Shown here: one piece after another, positions 34,580 to 47,305 of the stretch
Position numbering within the stretch: position 1 is the stretch's first letter
How the letters are laid out: every line of letters starts with the position of its first letter
DNA from: Microdochium bolleyi
Lineage: Eukaryota > Ascomycota > Sordariomycetes > Xylariales > Microdochiaceae
Direction of reading: 5' to 3'
NCBI GenBank assembly: GCA_001566295.1
Contig: KQ964254.1
Span: 496,001 to 560,000 of the forward strand
DNA: 64,000 bases
Made by a program: the position numbers and the translations under genes
The notes under the pieces: model-generated
Told to the model about the DNA's origin: nothing
The model's database searches: none
What the model saw: the letters and a program-made list of their open reading frames with translations, nothing else

Positions 34580-35360
34580 CTTAGCGTTTTATCATTGTAG
34601 CCGGTGGTGGTGTCGAGAGCTCAGCCGTGTGCGGTCCTGGCGCCGGGCCCAAGTGTATAGTTGTACTGAAAAGACGCGCGGTTGTAGTCGGGATGTATGC
34701 TTTGGTTGTTGCGTGGTCGGTCGCGGGTCTCTAGCTTTGGTGGGGATTGCCTGGAGGGACTTGTGGATCTGATGTGGTGGGGTCTGCCCCCGTGGCAGCT
34801 TTGCAACGAAGAAACTCTTGGACTTTCACGAGTCTCTAAACTTATGCCTGCTGTGCTTGATCGTCGACGGGATTTATGGGCTAACTGCACTGACTTCATG
34901 TCCAGCTCATCAGAGTTTCAGCAATAGGCTGCATTCAATGCTTCGCGCAGACTTGTAAAGTTGTACAACCACCACCAACATAACGCTTTGCCACGTTTCA
35001 GAACCACTCACACTTCACATCTCAGGCACGTGAGTTTTCACTTATCATCACAATGGAACGGGAAGTTTCTTGAAGGTATCTTTGCATTCTTGCAGACGGA
35101 GGTATGGTCCTCGTCATCTCTAAAATCGTACCAACGGAATGAGACGTTCGCCTCGTGCTGGACGTATCCTATGTACACCGTGTTCCCATTTTCCATTGAT
35201 CGTGCTGTCGAGCCCATCCGGGGCCGCATGCTCCCAAACTGAACAATAAAACGATACTAGTCATAAAACCCAGCAAACAGTGGGCGTGGAATATGAAATA
35301 TGAAAAGGTGGGAAAGAAGAAACATGCTAAAAGTGGCAAGGGACGCTTTTTGCTGCACTC
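34580..35360. other. Intergenic between PAN2 and PEPCK
   Basis: PAN2 promoter side and PEPCK 3' flank, both genes on the minus strand. No other gene is seen. Confidence 0.6.
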
Positions 35361-37980
35361 TTAAACGACAGGGCCCGCGGCCTTGACGTCGGGGGTGGCC
35401 TCATCCTCGTACTTCTTGAAGTTCTCAATGAAGAGGCCGCCAAGCTTCTTGACCTCCTCATCGAAGCTGTCCAGACCAGCGGTCCAGGCGGTCTTGGGGT
35501 TGAGGAGCTCATCAGGGACACCAGGGCAGGTCTTGGGGACCTGGAGGTTGAAGATGTCGTAGTTCTCGTACTCGACCTTGGCGAGCTCACCCGAGTGGAT
35601 GGCGTCAAGGATAGCACGAGTGTACTTGAGAGGACAACGCTTGCCACCCTGGGCAACACCAGCACCGACCCAGCCGGTGTTCAGGAGCCAGGCGTTGGCA
35701 GAGTGGTGCTCAATCTTGTCCGCAAGCATCTTGGCGTACTTCATGGGGTGCAGAGCCAGGAAAGGCTGGGCGAAGCAGGACGAGAAGGTAGCCTGGGGCT
35801 CGGTGACACCATCTTCAGTACCGGCCATCTTGGAGGTGTAACCGGAGATGAAGTGGAACATGGTCTGGGCGCTGTTCAGCTTGGAGATAGGAGGCAGAAC
35901 ACCACGAGCGTCGCAAGTGAGCAGGATGATGTTGCTAGGGTGGTTCTCCGACAAGCAGGGGATCTTGGCGTTGTTGATGTACTCGATCGGGTAGGCACTA
36001 AAGGGCAATGTCAGTAAGAGAGCACGTGAAACGAGCTTGGCAGAAGAGTTGCTTACCAGCGAGTGTTCTCGGTGAGGGTGGAGTTGTCATAGTCGACCTC
36101 GCGGGTGACATCGTCAAAGACGACGTTCTCGAGGACGGAGCCGAAGCGGATGGCGCCGAAGATATCGGGCTCCTTCTCGGCCGAAAGACCAATGCACTTG
36201 GCGTAGCAACCACCCTCAATGTTGAAGACGCCGTTGTCGCTCCAGCAGTGCTCGTCGTCACCAATCAGGGCACGGTTGGGGTCGGCGGACAGTGTGGTCT
36301 TGCCAGTACCGGACAGACCGAAGAAGAGAGTGACATCACCGTTCTTGCCCTCGTTGGCGGAGGAGTGGAGAGTGAGCACGTGGTGCTTGATGGGCATCTC
36401 GTAGAAGAGAACAGTGAAGACACCCTTCTTCATCTCGCCGGCATACTCGGTACCCAGGATGACCATCTCCTTCTCGGCAAAGTTAATGGCGACGGAAGTG
36501 CCAGAGGTCATGCCTTCGGTGTACCTGTTGGCGGGGAAGGTGCCGGCATTGTAGATGGTGTAGTCGGGGTGGAAGTGCTCGAGCTCCTCACGAGGAGGGC
36601 GGATGAGCATGTTGCGCATGAAGAGGGCATGATAGGCGCGGGCGCAGATGACGCGGACGCGGATGCGGTACTTCGGGTCCCAGCCAGCGTAGCCGTCGAC
36701 GACGTAGATTCTTGACCGGGTGTTGAGGTAGTCGATGGCACGCTCGCGGTTGATCTTCCATACCTGTGTCGTGACAATCCGGGTTAGCAACCGAAGCCAG
36801 GCATGTGATGTGGGTGGGGCCGCCGGGCGACCCCGGGCGGGCGTCAAAGAAAATGCGGGGTGCAGGGAACATGTGCCGCGTCTGGCCGACCCCGGGGTCA
36901 CCATGACGCAGCGACCGGGGAAGCTGCGCGACTCAGCCAGGCCGCCGCTCCGAGCACTTCTCGTCATGGCTGGCCACGCAGCCAATCAGGCCGTGTTTGG
37001 AGAACTCGCAACCTCGGGCTAGGCCACACGATCGTGATGTCAAGGTTTGCTCACGTGTGGCCTAGGCGCCCGTGGGAATGTCGCTAGTGCCCTCGAAACA
37101 CTCGCAGAGCTCCGGGCTGAACTCAATCCAGCAGCGGTACGGACGCACAGCTCAGACGTAACGGAGCCGCAGAGGAAAATGAAGGACTTTCGCGACTTAA
37201 TGATAGCTTACCTCAGGGGTCATGGGCTTGTTCACAGGTCCCCACCATATGTTGTTTTCTGAGGACTCCTCCTTGACGATTCTCTTGTCTGAAGGAGAGC
37301 GGCCAGTCTTGGCACCGGAGTAGGCAGTCAGAGCACCACTTGATGAGATGGCAGAGCCTTGCTCGTAGACCAGAGCATCTTCGTAAAGGGCGGCGACGGA
37401 AGGGTTGGGAATCTGGCAATCTCAGTTAGCTGCTATTTGGAAACTTGAGCTTCCCACGGTCGTCTACTCACAATGGCGACTCTGTCGTAGTCAATGTGCG
37501 CGTTGTCGTGAAGCTCATTCTCTGCCCACAAAGTTAGTCTCTCTGGTCATTCGCAAGTTGACGCGAGGGGCTAGCTCGTGGGCTATTGCGGGGGTCTGTA
37601 CCGAGTTCTGTGTGCTCGACGTGAGGCCTGTAGGAAGATGGTGGTTAGCCGAGTGTGCCAATAAAGATCGATGAGAATTCTGTCAACTTACTCGACACCA
37701 CCAGGGTGGAGGGCCGTCTTGTTGACCTTGTTGTTGGGAGTCACTGATCAAGAAAGCAGTCGGTTAGCATCTGCTGGCAAGGGCAGGCGTCTGTGGGGAG
37801 GACGAAGGGGAAGATGGGAGCACTGCTGTTGCCATTGTTTTGCGGGAGGGTAATGCTCGACATACTCTTGCGGTCTTGGAGCTGGGAATGGGCACGGTCG
37901 TGGAAGAGCTGGTGAGAGCGAGGGCCTTTGATGGATGGGTCGTGGTAAGGAGAGTTGGTTCTGGCGACGGGGTCCGACAT
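35361..37980 (-). CDS. acuF: ATP-dependent phosphoenolpyruvate carboxykinase
   Basis: Seven exons: 37866-37980, 37692-37743, 37602-37627, 37472-37521, 37212-37412, 36057-36763 and 35361-35997; 595 residues. The enzyme converts oxaloacetate plus ATP to PEP, CO2 and ADP, the first committed step of gluconeogenesis in the cytosol. Family marks are LHPGGVEPH, SGAKTGRSPSDKR, the kinase-1a P-loop GLSGTGKTTLSAD, the signature LIGDDEHCWSDNGVFNIEGG, NTRCAYPIEYI and the C-terminal TGWVGAGVAQGGKRCPLKYT. The N-terminal part is split into four small exons (52, 26 and 50 nt after the first) and followed by a 448-nt intron that interrupts MTPE and VWKINRE. acuF is the Aspergillus name; yeast PCK1 is the homologue. 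A CCG-N7-CCG element lies 71-83 nt upstream of the ATG, and three CreA-type SYGGRG strings lie within 180 nt. Confidence 0.96.
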
Positions 37981-38028
37981 GGTCTTTAAAGGTCGACGAA
38001 AGTCGGAAGAGGAGCAGGCTGACACTTG

Positions 38029-38159
38029 GCGGAGCGGGTAAGAGGTCCACCGGTTCCTAGCGGACGGGCGTTTTCGAGTCTGAGGACAAGACGGGTATGG
38101 GGCAGCAGGGAAAGCTAGGGCGCCGGTTGTGGTGTGGTGATAGTGGTGGGGAGCTGGGG
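38029..38159. promoter_or_regulatory. Cluster of CreA-type (SYGGRG) sites upstream of PEPCK
   Basis: GCGGAG at 38029-38034, GTGGGG at 38146-38151 and CTGGGG at 38154-38159 fit the SYGGRG consensus of the carbon catabolite repressor CreA. The motif is short and frequent in GC-rich DNA, so the evidence is weak. The location upstream of a gluconeogenic gene is what makes it worth noting. Confidence 0.35.
38051..38063 (-). promoter_or_regulatory. CCG-N7-CCG element (AcuK/AcuM-type site) before PEPCK
   Basis: On the plus strand the site reads CGG, seven bases, CGG; on the strand of the gene it is CCG-N7-CCG, 71-83 nt before the PEPCK start codon. This spacing is the known binding pattern of the Zn2Cys6 pair AcuK/AcuM, activators of gluconeogenic genes in Aspergillus. 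Binding here is inferred. Confidence 0.45.
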
Positions 38160-41100
38160 CAGGCCAGGCACAGCGAACTTGGCCAGGCCGAGACCGAGGA
38201 TATAAAGAGATTCGTGATGGTGGATACAGCGCCGAGCGCTGACGACAGTCGACTGGCTCACGGCGCGCGGCCACGATGATTGGGCGCGGGCGGACGAAAT
38301 CAAACCGGAGCGCGCACCCCTGCGTCCATCGGGACGGCCCCATCACGGGCTGCGAGTTGCGTGTGTCGAGCCCCGGGATGCAGATGCCAGTGACGAGGCA
38401 GGCGCGTTGCGGCACTTGCTGGACGGTCTCTGCTGCTGCTGCACCTGCTACGGCGCGGGGTGAAGCCGGAACGCTCGACTTGGCGATAGGGATGCTGGAG
38501 CCAGCGTACGCGGAGGGACACGGACGAGGAGAGTGCGCACTTGCCATGACGGCCAGCCCGGGAGGCTTTGCGGGGCGCCGGCCGTGGGGAAGGAGGCTCA
38601 CCACGAGCAGACCAGGCTTGGCCAGGAACGGTACTGGCAGCAGTGGGGAAGGCCGTCCGGAGGCCAGGCATCGGGATAAATCGCAAGCCGGTCGCCGCTC
38701 GAGAGCGCTCGTCGCTGTCCCAGCTCGACGGTGAGCCCTATCGCAGCGGGCTGCAGTGCCTGCTGCAGCGGCCAGCTGCCCCGGGACTTGGCCACGGCAG
38801 CCACGATCCACTGCCTGGGACGGGCGACTTCCGTGATCTTCCCCAGATCTGCCATGCTGCTGCGGCTCCACGTTCCCACGGATAAGGTCTTGCGGGCGTG
38901 CCTCTCCGGCTTATTCTCGTGCCAGCACCAGCACCGAGCACCGCACGCATACGGCCGAGCTGCTCGAGCTGCTTTGGATTTGGGACCGCCGATGCCATTG
39001 CGGCTCCGGATTGTGTGACCCGTCGTTTGAGAGCTGCATCCCGAACACCTACGCGCGGCCGGCTCGCAACGAGGCGGAGTCGGGACCGCCAGGGGATAAT
39101 CTTCTCCCGATCCTTACCCGTCCTTCCTTCGTTCTCCTATGGCTACTTTCGAGGACCCTAACGGTATTGAATTTACACAGATCCTGCGAGACAGAGACCC
39201 GAGGTCCGCCGAAAGGTTCACCGCCGAGAAGCATCGCGCAGCCGTCAATTGGTCATGAAGCATCTCCCCCAATCCCAGTCGTGTGGGAGACCGGTAAGAC
39301 GGTGCCCTCGTTCAAGAGTCGTCGGCTTGGGGCAAGTCCTCCAGACGCCAAAGAGCTTTCCCCAGAATTCTTGGCGCAAAAGTCGAGAACACGATCCCCA
39401 AGAAGCGTCCTGCTAGCGGCACGCCCTCTGACCCTCCTGCCCATTTTAGGGCAGCCCAGCCAAGAGCCACAATCACTAAAAGACTTGGGGCCAGGAAGAG
39501 AAGAGAGATCCGACAACACCCGAGATCGCGGGGAGCAAGGGGCAGGCACGGTCTGGCTGGGTACGGTGTGGTGTGCGTGCGTGCACAGCCTGCACTGGAA
39601 TGGGAAGCCCGTCGGTGTGTGAGCCAGTAGTGCTCCGCCATGGGTCATGCGAAGGAAAAACCTGAAGCTCTCGTGAGCGTGACTGGGCGCAGTCTGAACC
39701 ACGGGCCAGGTGGAAGCCGCAAAGTGGATGGGTTGTTACGTAAAATGCCTGGCCAACCAAAAACTTAGAAGGCCTGGCGTTGTCGTGTCACAAGCGGCTG
39801 GCTGTTCCGGTCTGTCTCGGATTTCTGATTCGCAAAAGATGGGAAAAAGCTGAAGAGTCGCGTGACGAACAGGGTGCGCTCTGTCCAGACCAGACACGAC
39901 GGCTGAGAGATGAGCACGTGAGCGGCCGCCGTGGCACGGCCCAGGCAATAATCACAAAGGGCAGGCTCCGTAGCTGCTGGCATTGCGGAGACCATCACAG
40001 ACAAAGAGCATTGGCATCTCATCGTGAACATCGCGATGGGTGCAAGCAATCTGCGGAATCGTCACATGGGAAAAAAACGTCGACGCCGATCTCGAGGGGG
40101 ACCCGCAAACGCAAGGGGCCGGGGCAGCAGTGTGAAGTCATCGTGCACACCCGGGGCGGGGGCTCCACATGCACGCCAATGGCCGGCGGGGCATTGGCAA
40201 CGACATGTTGCTCGGGTGTTCTCGGAGCTCCGCCTCGTCAAGATCCGACATTGTCATTGTGAAGGTTCATGCGTTATCAACAGTCGCAATAGTCCCCGCG
40301 TCATACCTGCAGCGTCGGAGCAGCGCCGAGAGATATTGCATATCATGCTTGTGTTGGCGGCCTCACGAGACAAGCACGGAATCAACACTCGCCAGGTTGC
40401 GTTGCTGGTGACACGTGGGTACGCCATGCCTGTGTTGCTGTTGGGGACAGAAAGTTGTGTTGATGCGTCTTGGTGAATGTCACTTCTCTCGTCACTTTCG
40501 CGCAACCAGATTCCGCCCAGATCAACGTGAGGAACCACATCCTAGGCAGTCACCATCGAAAGTTGCGGGATATCTCAGTCTGGTGCTGAGTTCCAATCCA
40601 GTAGCTTGCTTGACAAGTACGGTTGGCGAATCCAGCCTCTTCGTGGGCGACTACTACCCACCCTGAGGCCGGCTTTAGTTTTTTGATTACCAGGTATACA
40701 TTATCTATCATCTCAACCCTCCCTGGGCCGGTGCGCTGGCAATATACAACAAGTAGGTAATCCGCTCGGTCGATATCTGAGTGCTACAGTTCCCCCAGCC
40801 CCGACACGATATCCATCGTTGCCATAGATAACCAACAGAAGTCGGAAGCCGACAATGTAGACGGAAACAGACCGGAGAATATTCCACGCTTGACAGGGAG
40901 TCTCGCCAGCATTGCCTACCGGTCTTCAGGTTCAAAGATCGGCCAGGAGACTGTTGACGTCCAGTGAGCCATGGCAAGACGTGGCATACGTATATGTACA
41001 GCCACAAAGGTTTACTGGTTCCCATGTCGATGCTGGAGATAACAGGCTCGTATCCCCGCGTTAGGCTGATTATTGGAAAGCGCGGACTGTTGAGTCAAAG

Positions 41101-44100
41101 ACTGCCGCGTGATCACCGACACCAAAGGCGATGTCCCAATGTCAGATCTCTCTTGGCATAGTCCTGGGAGTTTATGGTTACAGTAGATACAGTCACAGAT
41201 CAAGTCGAGCAGGTAGTCGTTATAAGGTAGGTAGCCCGTCGACCAAGCGGAGCTCTCAGGGTCGTACCTGGCTGTACCAGGGGACGTGGCTCCGGGACGG
41301 GCCGCCTGATCATATAAGGCAGGCCAATTTGAGTAAGACGATGTTGTCATTGTTTTCTCCTCATTGGCTTCAGCCGACTAGCTCGCCCACTCGGGACTCT
41401 CGGCCAAAAGCTTGAGGATACAGGAGTTAGAATGTCGAAAATGAATGCCAGAACCTCGCAAATCTTGTTGGATCAAGGAGCACTTGCTGGGGCGTAATAC
41501 CTTCGCCTTGTGTATTTGTAGCTGCGCATATTCGCTTCGAACCGCCATGATCCTCGATTCTGACTCGCTGGTTCGTAACTATCACAAGCCCATGGCACTG
41601 TCATCACGCCACGTATCGCATGGCAACGATCTTCTGTTGCGCTGTTGTGAATGCGAAATGCTTCACGATTACCAGTCAAAACCCTTACGGAAAGGCCACA
41701 AGCAAGCTAGTCGCCCTCCTAGGGCAATCAACGAGTAGACGCTCTCTCAATATAGGACACAACCAAACTCGACGTCCAGTCCCTGTTTGTGACGGGCCTT
41801 TTCTAAGCTGAAGCGCAAGGCGGATCGCTGCACGTAGTGCGTGAACACCCAATGGCATACATCGATATCCCACCACGCAAAGTTTCCCTTGGTCGTTCAC
41901 CGTGATCACAAGATTCATGTTCTGAAACCAAACATTACCCTGCCTGGAGTTATCGACGTCCACCCACTCGAATACCAAGCCCTCCATAGTGTGTGACAAG
42001 CCACAATCAGAGCACATTGCCATGCCCAATTTGCTCGGCATCATCCCAATGATAGTCTACAGCCGCGGATCGCTACATACCACAGCAGCGCCATGGACAA
42101 AGTATCGATGACCTGGAAAAGATTTTATTTCCATTGTGATGATGTGTCGCTTGTCACATTGCAAAGTAGGACGGCAGAGCACACATTGCTTGCTTCCCAG
42201 CTCCTAGACGAATTCAATTCTGCATTTGACCACCCAACTGACCTGTCAACTCGCCCGTCTTTTCGATATCGGCGCAGGGTTTGTAGACTCAATTCTCAGC
42301 GACAGGGCATTGATATCAAGAGTCATGTCGCATATACAATTAGGCGGTGGTGTGAAGTGGTGCACAAGGCGCAATTGCCTCTAAGACACAGAGAGAATTG
42401 CAGGACGCTCCAAGTAAGCGTTCGGATACCCTGCACCTCATGCGGCAACGCAAGTTCCCAGTCCTGGTAGTACACGCGACCCCCTTCCTTCCAACGGTCG
42501 TGCCATGTCAGGTCGCACAACCGCGAATCATCCAACGAACGATGCAGGTGGGCACCAAGGGAAAAGCAGTGCCGGCACTTTTCTCACAATCGTAACGTTT
42601 CAAATTAATGAGTCATGTTTCCTGGCTGGTCATGTCTGAGTCGTCTGGTCCTCGGGCTGTACTGGCACAGCCGCGGAAAGAAGCAAAGCGCAACCCGTAG
42701 TGAGCACAACCGCTCGGTAGATACTGAGACAAGACAGGCTGAGGAAACAGGCCAGATCCCATTTGTCCGACTTTGTCTCAAACTCTCTCGTAAGATTCCA
42801 TGACTCAATCATACGATGGCTTGGGAGAGGCACAACATGAGTTGAAATGACTTGTCTGCGTCTCGTCGGCGTAGCACGCACCGGGCACTTGAACTGTTGT
42901 CTGAAGTGTCAGACATGACATGCAGCCCTCGCGTACTCCTCGGCATGACCTGCAAACTAGCCTCCCCTGAATCTCCTCTTGTCGTATCCCACTTGGCTCT
43001 GCACTGAGACATCCAATCATCCCCCTTTTCTGCACCGAAGCAAAAGCAGGGTTTGCACCATCATGTCGCGCGGCTACAGCCGCTCCCGTCATCTCGGAGG
43101 CCCCAATCTGATCAAGTTGCCCATGCACAATACTACGTACAGCACCTCGGGCTGAAAAAAGCAAGCTCATCCTCAGCTCAAGTCCCCTTGCAAAGGAGTG
43201 TAGGTAGCAGGGCCAGCGGCGGCGCGGTTGTTATTGTGCAGCAGCGCCCGCATATCATCAGCGGCACGTGGCTCGGTTGACTGCTTTTTTTCCTTTTCTT
43301 GTTTTGCAACGCTCGCTTAAAGAGAGACGTCACTCGGTTCTCGGCAGCAAGGGGGAATTTGAGTGTGGTGGGTGGGGGGAGGGGGCGACGGTTGTGTGGC
43401 GGAGAAGCACCCTGAATACTATCTGCGTGTCAGTCTCGAGCCAAGAGTGTCCAACAAGCACGTCACTGGCAATCTGATTATGCCATGAGCTGATTGCCGA
43501 GAAACAACCAGCGGGTGCCATCTCGATGTCCATCTTCGGGCCCCACACAAGTCTGTGTCAGTCCCGAAAGGAGAGCGTTGCGAGAGAGCTGCCATGGAAA
43601 AGGAAATCCCATGCGACACGCCTAGGCGTAGAGAAGAAAATCTCAAGGCGGTGACATTCTCAGCACCAGAGGGTCATCCTTGGAGTGGCTCTCCTGACCT
43701 CGGCTGCAGCACAACTCAGCAGCTGATGACAAGTCGAAGGCGATCTCAATGCTGGTTAGCATTGGATACATTCTTCGTTGCCGCAGAAGCAGTATTACCT
43801 TTGGGCGACAATCATTCGCGTGGTGCAAGACTGGCTTCTGGTACGCACCAAGCTATGGATAGGGCTTTCTGCGAAGTTCCCGGGCGGAGTCTAAGGGTAG
43901 CCGTTGGGGGAGGCTCTCAATGTCTTCAAGGGCTGCGACAGCTGGTACTGGCGGAGCTTTGTGAACAAGCCAACAGCCCGCAGCGGATTCCAAACCGAGG
44001 CCACTCAACAGCGAGGAGACAAGTCACAAATGCCATAGCAGAATGCTCGGGTTTTCGACAGAAAGTGCATGGGACAGGACGAGAGACGAAGGACGGCGTA

Positions 44101-47100
44101 CTCGGTGCCTGTCACTCTGAGGCCCCCCGCAGCGAGCACCGCTGGCCCCCTGGCGAGTGCAGAGGACGCGCTGGTGCTGGTGGGTGCTGGTGTCCACGAA
44201 GTCCCTGGTACTTTGGCCCGACTTGCTTTTCTGGATCAGGAAATAGCCAAGACCGCGCAGCCAATCAGAACCACGATCGCTTGGCAGGGGGGCCTCTGCG
44301 GGCTCGTCTGCTGAGCATAACCCGCAATCCTTGTTCCTTCCTTGCTTTCTTCGGTCGTGGTGCAGGGGCCTTGCTCCGACGGAGGTGGCCCTCGGGCCAG
44401 TACTCCGGAGTCGGTATTCCCTTCATCGTTGTGGTGCGACCATTGGGCGCGGCGTGTACGGTCACGGGATTGGCAGGCTTGGGGGCGGCTGCTCCGCACC
44501 GGTGAAGGAAAGCCTTCCGCACAACAACTGGCGGGAAGCTGCCTTAGTAACGACCGAGTACTGCCTGCATGCATCATTACGGACAGTGGCAACATCGCCG
44601 GCCCGCGTGTAGGGTCCTTCTGAAGCACTGTCGACAGCACAGAGCAGTCCCACAGGCTTACTCGTTCCATGTCAGAATCCCTGAGTGCCTATCTTCTAAT
44701 CACGCATAAGACGGCAACCCGATAACGACCCGACCGAGAGTGCCTGCAACGTCAGAGACTATGGACAATCTGTGCAAATATCGTCTGCCTCAAGCTCACA
44801 GTTCCTACCTGAGGTAGGCCCGGATGGGAGCTGGGAGCTGGGGAGTTTGCAACCTCGCAACCCCGGAAGAAGCCGTCTTTGCTAGGCGAGCAATGATGAT
44901 GCTCTTTCACAAGACAGAGAGGGGTATCCACCACAATCTACAAGGCGCTTTTGTAGTTGGAATTTCCTCTTGTCAGCATGTGCATTCCTGCACATTCCCG
45001 TGCATACATACGCAATAGTTCTACCGCCTGTGCATCTACGGGTCATGCTCTCCGTCCAATAGGGAACTAGGAAGCCGAGGAAGTCCTGAACAGCGGCTTT
45101 TCCATGAAACTTCCGTCAAGCTTCTCCAACACCACCTTGGGCATCCTGGCCACGACAGTCAAAACTATGGGTACAAAGTCTGTCTCAGACACTGTCACTA
45201 AACGGTAGCCTCAAGGGTCTAGCGTAGGGAATATTTCCCGAAGGGTCAGCACTGACAGTTTTCCTATTGTCTTCCAGGCCCCCTCTTCACGCCTCGAGTC
45301 ATGTCCGTGCTGCGGTCCTGCAGGCGTGCAAACCTTCAATCTCACCACACTATCGCATCCCGCCTCCTCTTGGAAGCAGGTGTTCTTCCCCGCGGAGCCG
45401 CTCAAGCACCTACCTATCTCGTCACCAAAGATAATCGGGGAGGCAGAGGGTGAGATAGATAGCCCGCCTTCAATGTGACTGCAAGTGTCATGCCTGACAA
45501 GCAGCCGTTCCACCGTTCGCACCAAACCCGACTTTTGTTTCTCCCGCCCGCGCCCCCCCCGCCTTTCCTTTTGCCAAGTGAATCTGGTCGACGATTTGAC
45601 TTAGTGCATCTCTCCTCGCACCCTCCTCTACCAGTCACCCTCGGCGGACAGCTACAAACATGTTTCCTTTTCCAGAAACGAAGAAGCATTCCCAAAAAGC
45701 GAGCAAGCATGCACTGATCGCTTCATGCTTCCGGCGCAAAAGACTCATGGTCAGCCACGCGCACTGTTTACAATAAGTACTTACCCAGACCTCCAGGACC
45801 ACAGAAACTCTACGCTTCAGCCGCCTAAACCGCACAAATCGGGAGGTCCCCGGCTGGCGCTAGGCCCGGTCCGCCCACCGTGCCGGTCTATCTGACCGTT
45901 TCGTCTTCTTCTTTCTTCCTCCTCCTCTTCTTCCCAGGCCCCGTTCCACTACACACCCCGCAGTCCAGCTTTCTCTTAGTTTAGCTCCCACGGTAAAGAG
46001 AGGGAAAGGGCCCGCGCGGAGTGCCAGCCAGCCAGCCAGCCAGTCAATCACTGAGTGGCAGAACTGTTAAATTGGTTCATGCATGCGGGAACAATGACAC
46101 AACGCCCGGAATCGTCCAACAGTCCAGACATCCACATCGAAGCATACCTTGGGACGAAGTCTTCCTTCCTTTCCGACACGTTCTGCACCCATGTCCAGCG
46201 GCACAAGCCGTTGTGCCCGGCCCCTGATCCCAGCACTTCCCGCCGGGGGCGGCAGGGTGGAAGAAGGAAGGAAGCAACTCGGGGCAGGGGACGAGAAGAG
46301 AGAGAGAGAGAAGAAGCCATGGGAGAGACCCTCCTCTCACAAAGCTGCGACAGGCCGGGATTTGCGCCGTCGACTCTCGACTCGACAGGGTTGAGACCCG
46401 CGGGTCCTGCCACACACACACCCCTGGATGGTCAGAGCAGGCGGCATGTGCAGGGATCCGGGGTTCACACCGCACAGCCTGTCCCACACCCTCGGAACTC
46501 TCTTGTCTTGCAGTCCCTCGACGTGATTAGTTGGACTTGCCAACATGGGGAGGGGAATCCCATGGTTATCAGACCCTTCCGCAGGAGAACTCGGGTAAGC
46601 GTTCGACTGGTATTCCTTACCGGGATTGACGGCACCGAGGGCAGGCCGGGACGAGGAATTGATCACCAGATCGAGTGGGACACCATGGTGACTGGTCAGA
46701 TTCTCTTGCCGTGACCCCTGTCTCGCGGCTTCTTTGTCCCACGCGATACAACGTGACGTCTTCTTGCCATTGTCCACTTGGGAGCATGCGGAGAAGCAAT
46801 GTAGGGAATAACCATTGATTGCTCAACTGAGTTCTGCGAAGCCATTGCACCTATCCTGCCTAGAGATTAGAAAAAAAACAAAAACTAAATAAGCATGACG
46901 ATCGTCCCGAGTACACCGAAACACCTTGCCGCTACAGGAAAATGTTATACAGACCGCCCAGTCAAGCACACCGACTTGTATGTCAAGCTATGCGTGCCCC
47001 AGAGTGAACACCACAATTGCTAAACCTTGCGTCCACTTTGCGGGCCCCACACGTCTTCCCGTTGACGAGCAGACGCTGCGGCGCAGCCTGTCGCTGATTC

Positions 47101-47305
47101 AATGAAGATTGAAAAGGGGCACCGAATTGTTTGTAACGCACGCTAGGCAAGCCGGAAGAGCTAGCCGGACACGCAGCAGCCCTGTCGTCATGGGCCGCCG
47201 AACCAGGTACCTGGTGCGCAAGCCGCTGGCTTCACCGCTTCAATTGGGTTTCGTGGAGTCCATCTCACGAACTACCGAGTAATTGAAGGTCGGCCGTGGT
47301 GGAAA

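Larger units (their letters stand above)
37981..47305. other. 9.3-kb gene-poor block upstream of PEPCK
   Basis: No gene could be supported. Near 38.0-38.2 kb it must hold the PEPCK promoter. Long frames (plus 43555-44505, plus 46055-46714) are Arg/Pro/Gly/Ser-rich and unsupported. Minus-strand frames at 41685-42044 and 42323-42535 have a more protein-like composition and could be a decayed or unrecognised gene. A short (CAGC)n run lies near 46029. Small spliced genes may be missed here, as the neighbouring 47.3-kb gene shows. Confidence 0.5.

Noticed and set aside
43555..44505. 316-codon plus-strand open frame
   Set aside because: No ATG at its start, no domain, mixed composition typical of GC-rich noise, overlapping frames on the other strand.
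46055..46714. 219-codon plus-strand open frame
   Set aside because: Passes through a GA-rich repeat and has no recognisable domain.
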